This document shows, piece after piece, positions 52,839 to 64,000 of a stretch of 64,000 nt of DNA. How positions within the stretch are numbered: the stretch's first letter is position 1; each line of letters begins with the position of its first letter. The position numbers were made by a program, and so were the translations under genes. The stretch covers positions 191,299,810 to 191,363,809 of the forward strand of contig NC_080672.1 in assembly GCF_030247195.1 (NCBI RefSeq), in the 5' to 3' direction. Below the pieces are notes generated by a model that did no database searches, had not been told where the DNA came from, and saw only the letters and a list, made by a program, of their open reading frames with translations. Source of the stretch: Topomyia yanbarensis (lineage: Eukaryota > Arthropoda > Insecta > Diptera > Culicidae).

Positions 52839-55360
52839 TTCATTAAAACACTTGCTAAATTACAATCATTGTGATGCATTTTCCCTATGTGAAACATGGC
52901 TAACTTCTAATATAAACCTCAACTTCCACGATTTTAACATTATCCGCTTGGAACGAGAAGACTCATATGGAGGGGACCTTTTAGGGATCAAAAAGTGCTA
53001 CTCCTTCAATCGAATCAACCTCCCGTCGACGCCAGGCATTGAAGTTGTCGCTTGTCAAACAACAATCAAAGGCAAAGATCTTGCTTCTATTTACATTCCT
53101 CCTAGGGCCATGATGGGATATCGAAGATTCTCCAACGTGATTGAACACCTTCCCTCGCCCGCCTGCTTCTTGGAGACTTTAACTCTCACGGTACGAGGTG
53201 GGGCTGTCTATACGACGATAATCGATCTTCGACAATTCAAGACCTTTGTGACAACTTCAATATGACAATTCTGAACACAGGGGAAATGACATGGATTCCT
53301 AGACCACCTGCGCAAGCAAGTGCACTGGACATATTTTTATGCTCGACATCACTACGGTTAGATTGCAAGTGGAAGGTAATATCTGATCCTCAAGGTAGTG
53401 ACCACTTACCAATTGTAAATGCAATCACCACTGGTTCAAGACCATCGGCACCAATCAATGTTCCCTATGACCTCACACGAAACATTGATTGGAAGAGCTA
53501 CGCTGCTGAGATATATAAAACTATCGACTCAACACAGGTACTTCCCCCGGAGGAAGAATATAAGTTTTTGTCCAACTCGATTCTCGATACCGCGATTCAA
53601 ACTCAGACGAAACGAGTACCCGACGTGAACACCCAAAAACGTTCTCCCAACCCGTGGTGGGACAAAGAGTGCTCAGACGTGTACGCGGAGAAAGCTGCCG
53701 CGTATAAAACCTTCCGGAACGACGGGTTAGTTGCTAGTTATCGAGTGTACGCGATATTAGAAAAGCGAATGAAAAATTTAATGAAAGCTAAGAAACGCAG
53801 TTACTGGCGCCGGTTTGTCGACGGGTTAACAAGAGAAACATCGATGAGCACTCTTTGGGGTACGGCCCGACGTATGCGAAACCGAAACAGTACTAACGAG
53901 AGCGTGGAATATTCAAACCGTTGGATATTCGATTTCGCCAAGAAGGTTTGTCCGGATTCCGCCCCGGCACAGAAAATCTACCGCGCCGCGTCGCTTTACA
54001 ATACCGCGAACGAAACACCGTTTACGATGGTGGAGTTCTCACTTGCTCTCTTATCATGTAACAATAAAGCCCCGGGGCCAGATAGAATCAAATTCAACTT
54101 GTTGAAGAATCTGCCAGACTCTGCCAAAAGACGCTTGTTGAATTTATTTAATAGGTTTCTTGAGGGTAACATTGTCCCACATGACTGGAGACAGGTGAGG
54201 GTCATCGCCATCCAAAAACCAGGAAAACCAGCCTCCGAGCACAATTCGTATCGTCCGATTGCAATGCTGTCCTGTATCCGGAAGTTATTCGAAAAAATGA
54301 TCTTGTTTCGCCTCGATAATTGGGTCGAAACAAATGGCTTACTGTCAGATACACAATTTGGCTTCCGCAAAGGCAAAGGGACGAACGATTGCCTTGCGTT
54401 GCTCTCAACAGAAATTCAAATGGCATATGCTAACAAAGAGCAGATGGCATCAGTATTCTTGGACATTAAGAGGGCTTTCGATTCAGTTTCGATCAACATT
54501 CTTAATGAGAAGTTGCACCAGCATGGTCTTTCGCCAATTTTATATAACTTTTTGCTAAACCTGTTGTCTGAAAAACAAATGCATTTCTCGCATGGCGATT
54601 TATCGACATCACGATTTAGCTACATGGGCCTTCCCCAGGGCTCATGTCTAAGCCCTCTCCTCTACAATTTTTACGTGAATGACATTGACGAATGTCTTGT
54701 CAATTCCTGCACGCTAAGGCAGCTTGCAGATGACGGTGTGGTCTCTATAACAGGTCCTAAAGCCGTCGACTTGCAAGGACCACTGCAAGATACCTTGGAC
54801 AATTTGTCTGCTTGGGCTCTCCAGCTGGGTATCGAGTTCTCCACGGAGAAAACTGAGCTAGTCGTATTTTCTAGAAAGCGTGAACCAGCGCTACTACAGC
54901 TTCAATTAATGGATCAAACTATTGCTCAGGCTTCAACATTCAAATATCTCGGGGTATGGTTCGACTCTAAAGGTACCTGGGGATGTCACATTAGGTATCT
55001 GAAACAGAAATGCCAACAAAGGATCAACTTTCTCCGTACAATAACTGGAACATGGTGGGGTGCCCATCCAGGAGACCTAATCAGACTGTACCAAACAACG
55101 ATATTATCAGTGTTGGAGTACGGATGTTTCTGCTTTCGCTCCGCTGCGAACATACACTTCATCAAACTGGAGCGAATCCAGTATCGTTGCTTGCGTATTG
55201 CCTTGGGTTGCATGCACTCGACCCATACGATGAGTCTCGAAGTGCTGGCGGGCGTTCTTCCGAATCGAAATCGATTTTGGGACCTCTCATATCGATTGCT
55301 CATTCGATGCGATATTCTGAACCCATTGGTGATTGCGAAAGGCTTGTCGAGCTTAATTCT
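52759..55360 (+). pseudogene. I-clade ORF2: endonuclease and RT
   Basis: From ATG 52759: VLQWNCRSI, CETWLTSN and GDFNSHGTRWG (after a frameshift near 53160), SDHLPIV (near 53398), linker, then RT: KAPGPDRI, YRPIAMLSCIRKLFEKM, TQFGFRKGKGT, FLDIKRAFDSV, GLPQGSCLSPLLY and the catalytic LADDGVVS (near 54725). Another frameshift near 55330 separates the RNase H part. The protein would copy element RNA at a nicked target. Confidence 0.85.
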
Positions 55361-56425
55361 CAGACCCGATTCATGTCCTTGTACTTCGATTACATGGCAC
55401 AGAACATCAATTCATCTACGTATAACCGTGCTCATCTCTTAGATACTTCTGATCCAACTGTATTTTTCGATACATCCATGAAGGAAGAGATTTGTGGAAT
55501 TCCGGATCATATTCGCCCACAAGTGGTCCCAAATATTTTCTATAACAAATACCTTAAAGTCGACTGCAGCAAAATGTTCTACACTGACGGATTAATTCTC
55601 GATGGGTCCACAGGCTTCGGTATCTTCAACGAAAATCTTGCTGCCTCATTCAAACTCAATGATCCTGCTTCAATTTACGTCGCAGAATTAGCTGCCATTC
55701 AGTATACTCTCGGGATCATTGACACCCTGCCCTCAGACCATTACTTCATCGTTTCGGATAGTCTCAGCTCCATTGAGGCCATCCGTGCGGCGATGCCTGG
55801 AAAGCACTCACCGTATTTCCTGGGGAAAATACGGGAATATCTGAGTGCTTTATCTGAAAAATCTTACCAGATTACCTTGGTTTGGGTCCCGTCACATTGT
55901 TCTATTGTGGGCAATGAGACGGCGGACTCTTTAGCCAAGGTGGGCGCATTAGAATGCGACACTTACGAAAGACCAATTTGCTTCAACGATTTTTTCAGTA
56001 TCTCTCGTCAGAGGACGCTTGATAGTTGGCAAACCTCATGGAGCAATGGGCAGCTGGGACGGTGGCTACATTCCATTATCCCGAAGGTATCAACGAATGC
56101 TTGGTTTAAGGGGTTGGATGTGAACCGGGACTTTATTCATACGATGTCAAGGATCATGTCCAACCATTACTCGTTTGACGCGCATCTCCGTCGTATAGGG
56201 CTTGCTGAAAGTAATCATTGTGTTTGTGAGAACGGCTATCACGACATCGAGCATGTTGTTTGGGTGTGCGCAGAGTACTGTATTGCCAGGTCCCAACTAA
56301 TAGATTCCCTTCGGGCCCGAGGTAGATCACCCTATGTCCCAGTCCGGGACGTCCTGGCAAGCCGTGACCACCCCTATATTTTTCTTATCTATATCTTTTT
56401 GAAAACTATTGATGTCCAAGTTTAA
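55330..56425 (+). pseudogene. I-clade ORF2: RNase H and C-terminal zinc region
   Basis: After the frameshift: LVELNSQTRFMSLYFDYMAQ, then RNase H with FYTDGLI (Asp), YVAELAAIQYTL (Glu), FIVSDSLSSIEA (Asp) and NETADSLAKVGA (Asp/His region), and a C-terminal HCVCENGYHDIEHVVWVC Cys/His motif. It ends at TAA 56423-56425. All four expected acidic positions are visible. Confidence 0.85.
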
Positions 56426-57239
56426 TACATTTTCCCCTCTCTCATTCACAGTAGAATCTCACCAACCTATCCCTGTATCTACAATATGGCATTGTTTCAC
56501 GAGTCTTCGGTGCATACCCTTCTTGATAACCGTCTACCCAGAACATCATGACATACCTCACATGCAGATGATATAGAGAACATGATGACAGCATCAGAGT
56601 GCCAATAATTATCCGAAATATCGACCCTCCCCTCGCCCCTGCGATTACAGGCTGGAAACTACAACACTACAACAAAGTGTGCATATCCGCCACAATGATC
56701 AATCAGCAAACGACGATGTCAATTACACAATATGTATCCCACTTCCTACCTTTTCCTTTACTTACATAAGAGGGGAGCAAGCCGCCTCTAAATACGGCTT
56801 TTTCTTCCCCCACTAACATGTGACATGTAATTAAAAAACCGATTTAATCCACCTAGCAGTGAGATGAGACATTTCTTACACATTTCACTATTGGATTACT
56901 TTGCAGAACTCACGAGAAATAGGCACCCAACTAGAGGTGGGATGAAAACTAAATAAATTGTAGATAAACTGAATAAATTATAGAAATCAACAAAACGACC
57001 GAAATAAAAAAGTAAAGCAAAAAATGAAACAATAGGTTTTTAAATTCATAAAATGAGTAGAAAAATTAATGGAAATCAAAATTATAATATACACGAATCA
57101 AATTAGATTAGGTTATTACATAAAAATTAAGATTATATTTAGAAATAGTTATAAGATTAATAAAATAAATTGACTCATACTAACAAATTGAATGAAATAA
57201 AACGAATGACTGAACATGAAATGCATAAAATTAAAGAAA
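56426..57239. other. I-element 3' UTR, then AT-rich flank
   Basis: 56426 to about 56842 is 3' UTR ending GTAATTAAAAAACC. 56843-57239 is AT-rich, with a CACCTAGCAGTGAGATGAG motif (56850-56868) similar to one at 42866, and drifts into AATGAATAAA-type sequence. Confidence 0.5.
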
Positions 57240-57247
57240 TGAATAAA

Positions 57248-58200
57248 ATGAGTCAAATGAATCAAATGAATCAAATGAATCAAATGAATCAAATGAATCA
57301 AATGAATCAAATGAATCAAATGAATCAAATGAATCAAATGAATCAAATGAATCAAATGAATCAAATGAATCAAATGAATCAAATGAATCAAATGAATCAA
57401 ATGAATCAAATGAATCAAATGAATCAAATGAATCAAATGAATCAAATGAATCAAATGAATCAAATGAATCAAATGAATCAAATGAATCAAATGAATCAAA
57501 TGAATCAAATGAATCAAATGAATCAAATGAATCAAATGAATCAAATGAATCAAATGAATCAAATGAATCAAATGAATCAAATGAATCAAATGAATCAAAT
57601 GAATCAAATGAATCAAATGAATCAAATGAATCAAATGAATCAAATGAATCAAATGAATCAAATGAATCAAATGAATCTAATGAATCTAATGAATCTAATG
57701 AATCTAATGAATCTAATGAATCTAATGAATCTAATGAATCTAATGAATCAAATGAATCAAATGAATCAAATGAATCAAATGAATCAAATGAATCAAATGA
57801 ATCAAATGAATCAAATGAATCAAATGAATCAAATAAATCAAATGAATCAAATGAATCAAATGAATCAAATGAATCAAATGAATCAAATGAATCAAATGAA
57901 TCAAATGAATCAAATGAATCAAATGAATCAAATGAATCAAATGAATCAAATGAATCAAATGAATCAAATGAATCAAATGGATCAAATGAATCAAAAGAAT
58001 CAAATGAATCAAATGAATCAAATGAATCAAATGAATCAAATGAATCAAATGAATCAAATGAATCAAATGAATCAAATGAATCAAATGGATCAAATGAATC
58101 AAATAAATCAAATGGATCAAATGTATCAAATGAATCAAATGTATCAAATGAATCAAATGAATCGTATGAATCACATGAATCAAATTAATCAAATTAATTA
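57248..58200 (+). repeat. 9-bp satellite (AATGAATCA)n, about 105 units
   Basis: Almost perfect head-to-tail array. A block of eight units reads AATGAATCT (57671-57745), and point variants cluster near the right end. Since 9 is a multiple of 3, both strands stay open (Met-Asn-Gln repeats on plus, Ile-His-Leu on minus), which explains the long frames. I see no other sign of a gene. Confidence 0.93.
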
Positions 58201-58800
58201 AATGAATCAAATGAATTAAATGAATCAAATTGATTTAATTCATCCAGTGAATACAATGAATCAAATTAATAAAATGGATCAAATGAATAAAAAGAATGGA
58301 TGAACAAAATGAATAAAGTAAAAAATAAATGAAATGAATAAATAAAACAAACGAATCAAATAAACAAAATGAGCTGAAGTGATAAAATGAATAAAAAGAA
58401 GAAAATAGTAGAATTAAATGCATTGATTAAAATGAAAAATTGAACAATGGTAAAAGGTTATAAATTAATATACAGAAAAAAATTAACCAAATAAATTATT
58501 TGGATGAAATGACTAAAACTGGAAAAGTAGTCAGATTATTAAAATGAAGAAACTGAACAAAATGAATAAACTGGAAAAAATGAATAAAATGCATACAATA
58601 AAAACAATGAATGATATGAGTAAAAAGCACAAAAAGAATTAACTGCTCAGAGTGAATCCAAAGAATGAAACGAATAAAATAAGTAAAATGAACGCAGATG
58701 AACAAAACGAATAAAAAGATGCGAAATGAAATAATTAATTAAAATGAAATGGTCGTATATTTGAAGCCAAATACATTTTTGAATAAAGAAAATGAATAAA
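58201..58800 (+). repeat. Degenerate AATGAATAAA-type continuation of the satellite
   Basis: Loose repeats of AATGAATAAA-like words fade over about 600 bp. This looks like old satellite sequence at the edge of the homogenised array. Confidence 0.65.
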
Positions 58801-59477
58801 CCGGATTGTACGAATTTGAGAACCATTGTATCAGAAAATTTTTAAATGTTTTTGAAAATCCCATCTTCTGAGAAAAGGCTAATAAATATGCAATGGACTT
58901 TCTTTTTTGGTTTTATTCTTTTTGTTTTCATGCTTCTTTACTTGACGAATTCGAACTTTACTTTTTGGTTACATATTCCCGAAAAAAGATTTATGTACAG
59001 AATAGAATTTACTGGTCCAGTATTTTAACGCGCAATTGAATATAGTAAAATGAGACAAGGTCACATGTGCTTTCAAGCCCCTTAAACAGAGAACGACAGG
59101 GAGAATGCGATTCGTGAATGAGACAGGTAGATATTTCAAAGTTTTTATTTACATTGAAGTAAATAGTGTGAAATGTCTAGGCTATGTCGATAGCATAAAA
59201 GCCGTGCATTCAGTTGATTGCAATGCAGTCTCTTTCCATTCATCCTTATAGCTTTCATATTGTTTCGTTCGGAATTCTTGTGCAGGAAATATGGACAAAT
59301 AAGTCCTACACAGACCAATATTGTGAAAAAGAAATGGTTCAAACTACTCAGTATATCCAAATATGGACGACGATAAGTTAGAAGACACCTTGTAGTTGCA
59401 TCCCCCATCGAGAGTGGGTACTTTGGGAGACTTCTTTTCCTGGATCTAATTTGTGTATATTTTTGGTCTTTGATCCG
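58801..59477. other. Unassigned AT-rich interval
   Basis: No gene or clear repeat boundary visible. Short frames only. Confidence 0.35.
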
Positions 59478-59995
59478 TTATTTTTCGTGAATGTTCGTAC
59501 CAATACAACGAATGTGCAGCTGATACAACTCATGGTTCATTCGCCTGCGCAACGTTCCGTCTTCCATCTGCACGCCACCATAGATGGTACGCAACACCTT
59601 TCGTTCGAAAACTCCAAGGGCGCGTTGGTCCTCCACGAGCATAGTCCAGGTCTCGTGGCAGTAGAGGACCACCGACCTAATCAGCGTCTTGAAGATCGTG
59701 CGGCGGCGAATTTCGTTCGACCGGAGCGTCCTCTGGAGTCCAAAGTCCCGATTTCCCGCTAAGATCCGTCTCTGAATTTCTCTGCTGTTATCATTGTCGT
59801 TGGTTACCACTGAGCTCAAATACATGAATTCGTCGACCATCTCGATTTCGTCACCGTCAATCCGAACTCGGGTGGGAGGTTCACATTGTCGTCTCTAGAA
59901 CCTCTTCCTCTCATGCATTTTGTCTTCGAAACGTTGATGACAAGTCCAATCCTGCTGGCTTCAGCTTTCAGTCTTTGAGCATTTATTTCATTCAA
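59478..59995 (-). pseudogene. LINE RT C-terminal fragment
   Basis: Minus strand: RLKAEASRIGLVINVSKTK, a frameshift, then MVDEFMYLSSVVTNDNDNSR, LRSNEIRRRT, HETWTMLVEDQRALGVFERK and a degenerate end. It is homologous to 43955-44200 and extends further C-terminal. The RT catalytic box lies upstream of the retained part. Inactive. Confidence 0.75.
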
Positions 59996-59999
59996 AATT

Positions 60000-60800
60000 C
60001 AGTAGAGATACGAATAGTTTAAATATCGCACGTGGAATGTCTCTTTTGAAAATTTCCATCGTAAAACATTCATATTACCCAGTTAAGCCAAATATTTTTC
60101 TGATATAGCCATGAATTTCTTTTATTATAGTGTAGATACAGGCTTTGAATACAATTGAATTAAAGTTGAGTTGATGTAGCAGCAGACAAGAAATAGTTTA
60201 GTTTTGCCCCTAAAACACCAGTAAAGCAATACTCTGTATGAAACAATCTCATTTTTAATTAGTGAAAATTGGTAAGCGAGGACTAAAAATACAAAATGTT
60301 TAATATCTCCGCCGCTCGTGCACGGATTTAGACAATCTATAGCTTGTTAGAAAGGTATTTTTACAAGTTTTCTATTTATGTGCGGTTTGTGGGACAATAT
60401 TTTATTTTTTGAATGTTATTTGCAAAAAACCTGCTGTTTTGACAAAATCGCCCATATCTCAGAAAGTAAACAACATATCGAAAATCAAAAATAATAGTGT
60501 CAAATGGCAACGTTAGGCCTTTCATTTGAAACTAGTTTCATTAAGATCGGTTCAGCCATTGCTGAGATAATTACATGACATTTTGTACATACATACATAC
60601 ACACATACACACACACCCACACACACACATACAGACATTGTCTCAATTCGTCGAGCTGAGTCGATTGGTATATGAGACTCGGCCCTCCGGGCCTCGGAAA
60701 AAGTTTTCAAAGTTTGAGCGAATCCTATACATTTCTTTTGTAAGAAATGTAAAAAATGAATTATCGGCCTCGTTAAGCTAAAGCATTTGGGCCTAAATAA
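60000..60800 (+). repeat. LINE 3'-UTR repeat with GGCCTCG...CCTAAATAAA tail
   Basis: 60205-60745 is the inverse of 42140-42605 and includes GGCCCTCCGGGCCTCGG and a CATACATACACACA microsatellite. 60763-60797 is a tail shared with 62318-62365 and 63140-63175. 60000-60195 matches the unit at 43345-43555 (reverse). Confidence 0.7.
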
Positions 60801-61599
60801 ACGTATTTAAGATAAAAAAAAACAATTAAAATTTTAAAATTTTCTCAGAGGCAGGCTGAACCGATTTTCACAAACTTAGTTTAAATGAAAGGTATAACGC
60901 TCCCATAAGCTGCTATTGAATTTTTAGTTGATCCGATTTCCGGTTCTGGAGTTCCCACATAAACTAGTACCACCATGATGTCCAAGTTCCTACATAAACT
61001 GGTACCATCCATGATGTCCCACGTATTAAAATGGGTGCAACATTACTTTAATTTACGGGTCTGCATCACTAATGACCAATCAAAGTAGCTTTGACCACAC
61101 TGGCCATCTATGACGGCTCTTGATGCCCCAGGGGAACTCGCCAAGTTCCTAAGCTAATATCACACCTATTCCCCGGTGAATTTTTAACCGATTTTTAAAA
61201 ACTTGATTTCAAATGAAAAATACAGTAACCCCATTGACAGCCGATGAATTTGATTCGGTTATGAGTGTTTTTTTTCGGAGTTACAGGTTGATTAGTAAGG
61301 TTACACAGGAATTTTCCATATAAACCGTTACAATCGTAATACTTCAGAGGCTTAAAACTATTGAAATGGTTACCAAATTACTTCGATTCGCAGGTCTAGA
61401 TCACTGATTGCCATTCAAACAGTATATAAATATATTGTCCATTATCGACAATTCCGGAAGGTCCGGAAATCCAGACTGTTTACAGTTTTGTGTTGCGCTT
61501 GTATTGTGTATGTATTGTATTGTCTTTCCCTTCTCAAATGAAATGACGAGACTACTTACTTGGTAGGAACAAATCTCCTAACAACATTGGGAACGTGCC
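60801..61599. other. Unassigned interval
   Basis: Contains a near-duplicated phrase (TTCCTACATAAACTRGTACCA at 60953 and 60986, short words only) but no gene. Possibly more LINE 3' UTR-type sequence. Confidence 0.35.
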
Positions 61600-62130
61600 A
61601 ATCGAGCCAATTTAATCAACTTACTGATTCTAGCGAGATGAAAAATGCAAAATCTGGTGCTGCTGTCTAAATCACGGAAACCGTCAAGAATTCTAACATC
61701 ATTCAGACCCATATGCCGGGTGTATGTTCTCGGAAAGCTCTTGTGAAGTGTTATCCTCAACAGGGTAACGAAATTCACGGAGCGCGAATGCGGTTTGTCC
61801 AACAGGTAATTTGGAATCCTAAGAAAAGTAAGGAAAGTAAGTATCGACAGCGAAGCGAGCTGGACAGAGCAGAAGAGACGCACAAATAGAGAAGGAGTTG
61901 TTACTGCACCGTAGTAATGATAGACTTCAAGACCGCGTTTTTCAGCGTCAGCCAGGAAGATATACCAGAATCGTTGCACAAAGAGTACCCGAATACCTGT
62001 GCAGGAGCCTGTTCAGGACTAAGTGCTGGTCTACGACACACATTCGGAACAGAAGTCAATGAGAGTAACGACAGGAGTGCCATAAGGCTCTATACTTGGC
62101 TTAAAACTTTGGAACATGATGTATAATGGC
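61600..62130 (+). pseudogene. R1-like LINE RT fragment
   Basis: Plus-strand reading through several shifts gives NLVLLSKSRKPS, FRPICRVYVLGKLL, VILNRVTKFTERECGLSN and later VVTAP..IDFKTAFFSVS. It parallels the R1 RT stretch at 3050-3330 (QKLVLLPKPGKPP, YRPICLIDTTGKLLE, NRLT, TLDVKNAFNSAS). Very degraded and with no catalytic box left. Confidence 0.65.
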
Positions 62131-63139
62131 ATTCTAATGCTAAAGCTGTCTATGGGAGTCTTCGTTCACAATTACAAGAGAGACGATAGAAATGGTGGAA
62201 ATGCTGACAATAGAATCTTATTTCAAGTCTTAAGATAGGTGTAAAATTTTTCTCTTTCATAAAAAAAATATTTCAACATTGTAACTTCCTAGTTTTAAAA
62301 TATCCAAAATGTAAAAACAAAAGAATTTGGCACCGCCAAGCTAACGCATTTGTGCCTATAAAATAAACGAAATGGAAAAAAAGGTGATGGAGCAGTAAGA
62401 GGCGTTTTCTGGCCACAGTGAGCACATGAGGCCAACGTCTTCAAATGTGTTTGTATGTATGTATATGTGTATAAAAGTGTGCTGAAGATACGCCGGAGCA
62501 TCTTTCCGTGGTCTTTGAGTACCCTGATTCGGGATAGAGTGAAGCGATATGGCGGCTCTAAGCGTAGAAAGTCGTAGTCACGCAGATACTAGTAGGATGG
62601 AGCTGACAGTTTGAATAAACTGATCCTACCGGCACCCTGTGAAGTAGACTAATTCCACTACAGGGGACTTCATCTTGTAGTTCGCGTCGAAGTGCCGGCG
62701 GTACGTGGTGGAGGCGTCAACGATCCGGAAGCTAAGCTACATACGGAATCGTTGAACCGACCTCCGCACCTGAGGGATTCCATGAGAAATCGGCCGACCG
62801 CAAAATATGACCATCGTCGATTCGAACGAAACTTTGCAGTTTTGTTCGGTTTATGAATCTCCATGATTTTCTCTGACAATTGCAATATTTTGGTACAAGA
62901 ACAATTTTTCAAAAGGACTTTTTTACGAGCATTATTTTCCAAAAACTCTAAGTCGAGTACTCTATTTTATATAGCAAAACTTCCTGAGAACGAGTTACAG
63001 GAAATGAATATTTCTTCATGAAAAAAATATATACTGAAAAAATATGGTGTCAGTTTTTACAAAAACAAAACTTTAAAAATTTAAAAATTTAAATTGCAAA
63101 AAACACATTTTTGATTAATTTTTTTTTATAATTGATTAA
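62131..63139. other. Unassigned interval with one LINE tail copy
   Basis: 62318-62365 holds a diverged copy of the tail (GGCACCGCCAAGCTAACGCATTTGTGCCT-like, ending AAATAAAC). The rest, including GC-richer 62560-62800, is not recognised. Confidence 0.45.
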
Positions 63140-63175
63140 TTTATTTAGGCCCAAATGCGGTAGCTCGACGAGGCC
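63140..63175 (-). repeat. LINE 3' tail next to ORF1
   Basis: On the minus strand GGCCTCGTCGAGCTACCGCA followed by TTTGGGCCTAAATAAA. It lies only about 35 bp after the ORF1 stop at 63212. Confidence 0.75.
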
Positions 63176-63211
63176 GATTGTTTGTTTTTTTACAATAAAT
63201 AAAAAAAACAG

Positions 63212-64000
63212 CTACGTTAAATTTTTGGTCTCGTTCAGGCGCAGCTTTCTGCTGCGTGTTGAGATCCTTTTTCTAGGGGGCGAAATATTGCCAGTGTTGT
63301 CCACTGCAAGTTGAGGTTCATTTCGTTTGTCTTTCGCGTTATCGTTCACGTCCATATCCTCATCCGTACTACTTTCCTGCTGCTCGCAGTCGGATGTTCC
63401 AGTTTGTGTTTTACTCTTAAGGGTCGTTTTAGTATGTTCGTTATCAACATTCGTTTCGTTGTTGTTGTTGCTGGTTGTTGGTGCTTGATCCATAGATGTT
63501 GGTTTTGCAGCTGTTAGTGGTTTAGCGTAAGATGGTTGTGTGCTGATTTCAGTTGGATTTGAGTTTTCCTTAACAGTTTCTACGCAAGGTTTTCCGAGGT
63601 GCAGCTTCTTCGTGCAGAACTGGCACGTAGGAATTTGCCCTGGGTACGTGACTAGTGATGTTTGATGAATGAGAACATCGTCACTTCCTAACGCTGTGAC
63701 GGTTATGTATGAGGGAATTGGCTTGGTCACACGCATTCTCACCACACGAACACCGTTAGGGATGCCCGAGAAAAAATTCCTCCAAGTCTCAAGTGTAACG
63801 GAGTCTACTTCTCCGTATTTTTGCAAGCATTTTTTAATCGCGCCGTCAGGGGTACGCGTAGCCAAATCATGGACACGAACTTCTACAGCGCCGTTCTCGA
63901 TGTATACGGGAATGCTATATTTAACATTGTCGCATTCGGCGGTGTGCTGCATATTGTTTCGCGAGGCGAATGACTCAGCTTGGTTAATGTTGTTGAACGA
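63212..64000 (-). CDS. LINE ORF1 (partial, runs off window), ORF2 missing
   Basis: Open minus-strand frame from the window edge to a stop at 63212-63214; ATG 63950 is internal or a possible start. RRM-like EVRVHDLATRTPDGAIKKCL...GVRVVRMRVTKPIPSYITV is followed by a Cys/His knuckle CQFCTKKLHLGKPC and a long acidic/basic low-complexity tail (STDEDMDVNDN, PPRKRISTRSRK). This is a LINE gag-like ORF1 of the kind found in mosquito LOA/jockey-type elements; clade uncertain. Directly after the stop comes a LINE 3' tail and no ORF2. Confidence 0.72.
   Translation of the reverse strand, partial: SFNNINQAESFASRNNMQHTAECDNVKYSIPVYIENGAVEVRVHDLATRTPDGAIKKCLQKYGEVDSVTLETWRNFFSGIPNGVRVVRMRVTKPIPSYITVTALGSDDVLIHQTSLVTYPGQIPTCQFCTKKLHLGKPCVETVKENSNPTEISTQPSYAKPLTAAKPTSMDQAPTTSNNNNETNVDNEHTKTTLKSKTQTGTSDCEQQESSTDEDMDVNDNAKDKRNEPQLAVDNTGNISPPRKRISTRSRKLRLNETKNLT

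Larger units (their letters stand above)
51040..56840 (+). mobile_element. I-clade LINE, near full length, frameshifted
   Basis: Order: a 5' UTR (about 51040-51378), ORF1, ORF2 with endonuclease, RT and RNase H, a 3' UTR to an A-rich end near 56842. RNase H with an I-type RT places it in the I clade. It is the same family as the fragments at 113-786 and 6514-7293. Exact ends and TSD are not resolved. At least four frameshifts disable it. Confidence 0.85.

Noticed and set aside
57248..58200. CRISPR array
   Set aside because: There are no spacers; the units are contiguous 9-mers in a eukaryotic context.
57149..58228. Long frames on both strands (343, 173 and 162 codons) as low-complexity proteins
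   Set aside because: They follow automatically from a 9-bp repeat with no stop in these frames. No promoter, splice signal or unique coding sequence accompanies them.

Overview
This is eukaryotic, insect nuclear DNA, most likely from a culicine (Aedes-like) mosquito. The sequence shows AT-rich non-coding DNA, short 59-72 bp GT-AG introns, metazoan genes (EMC1, SGF29, replication-dependent histones) and an almost unbroken pile of retrotransposons and MITEs. The species is an inference from the TE mix (R1, I, CR1/L2-like and BEL elements, TA-type and hAT MITEs, a tRNA-derived SINE). I see no intact host gene, no bacterial operon, no CRISPR array and no rRNA. The window reads as a repeat graveyard, layered enough that insertion order can be worked out from target-site duplications (TSDs).

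Layout. (1) 1-7.6 kb: an I-clade LINE on the minus strand, split inside ORF1 by a full-length R1-clade LINE (796-6513) with a perfect 9-bp TSD and one nonsense codon in ORF2. (2) 7.6-11.4 kb: a decayed LINE fragment, a GC-rich palindromic MITE and unassigned DNA. (3) 11456-27266: one BEL/Pao retrotransposon ('BEL A', minus strand) with a 5-bp TSD (CCACC). It has been inflated to 15.8 kb by nested TA-MITEs in the 3' LTR, a 4.3-kb segment with terminal inverted repeats in pol, and a 3.1-kb block of histone H4, H2B and H3 relics in the 5' LTR. The 4.3-kb segment carries the 3' half of EMC1 and the Tudor part of SGF29. (4) 27750-39294: a second BEL/Pao element ('BEL B', plus strand, TSD ATAAC). 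Its gag is interrupted by an element with an 8-bp TSD, which holds a SINE, long inverted arms, a recent 1.4-1.7 kb tandem duplication and a very young MITE. (5) 39.3-42 kb: a hAT MITE inside the first of three tandem units that carry histone-type 3' stem-loops. (6) 42-47.5 kb: LINE 3' repeats, a CT-rich tandem duplication, a CR1/L2-like LINE and a PHD-type ORF1 on the minus strand. (7) 48-51 kb: several MITEs. (8) 51-56.8 kb: a nearly complete, frameshifted I-clade LINE with RNase H. (9) 57.2-58.2 kb: about 105 copies of a 9-bp satellite. (10) 59-64 kb: LINE RT fragments, three copies of one LINE 3' tail, and an ORF1 running off the window end.

The best candidate for something undescribed is the 4332-bp segment at 15975-20306. 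It has 13-bp perfect terminal inverted repeats, a 5-bp TSD whose removal restores the BEL reading frame, subterminal direct repeats, and pieces of two unrelated host genes with introns retained. It looks like a Pack-type DNA transposon. The histone relics with U7-type processing signals, the recurring PHD-like fingers in retrotransposon proteins, a 242-bp near-perfect hairpin and the post-duplication MITE insertion also deserve attention.
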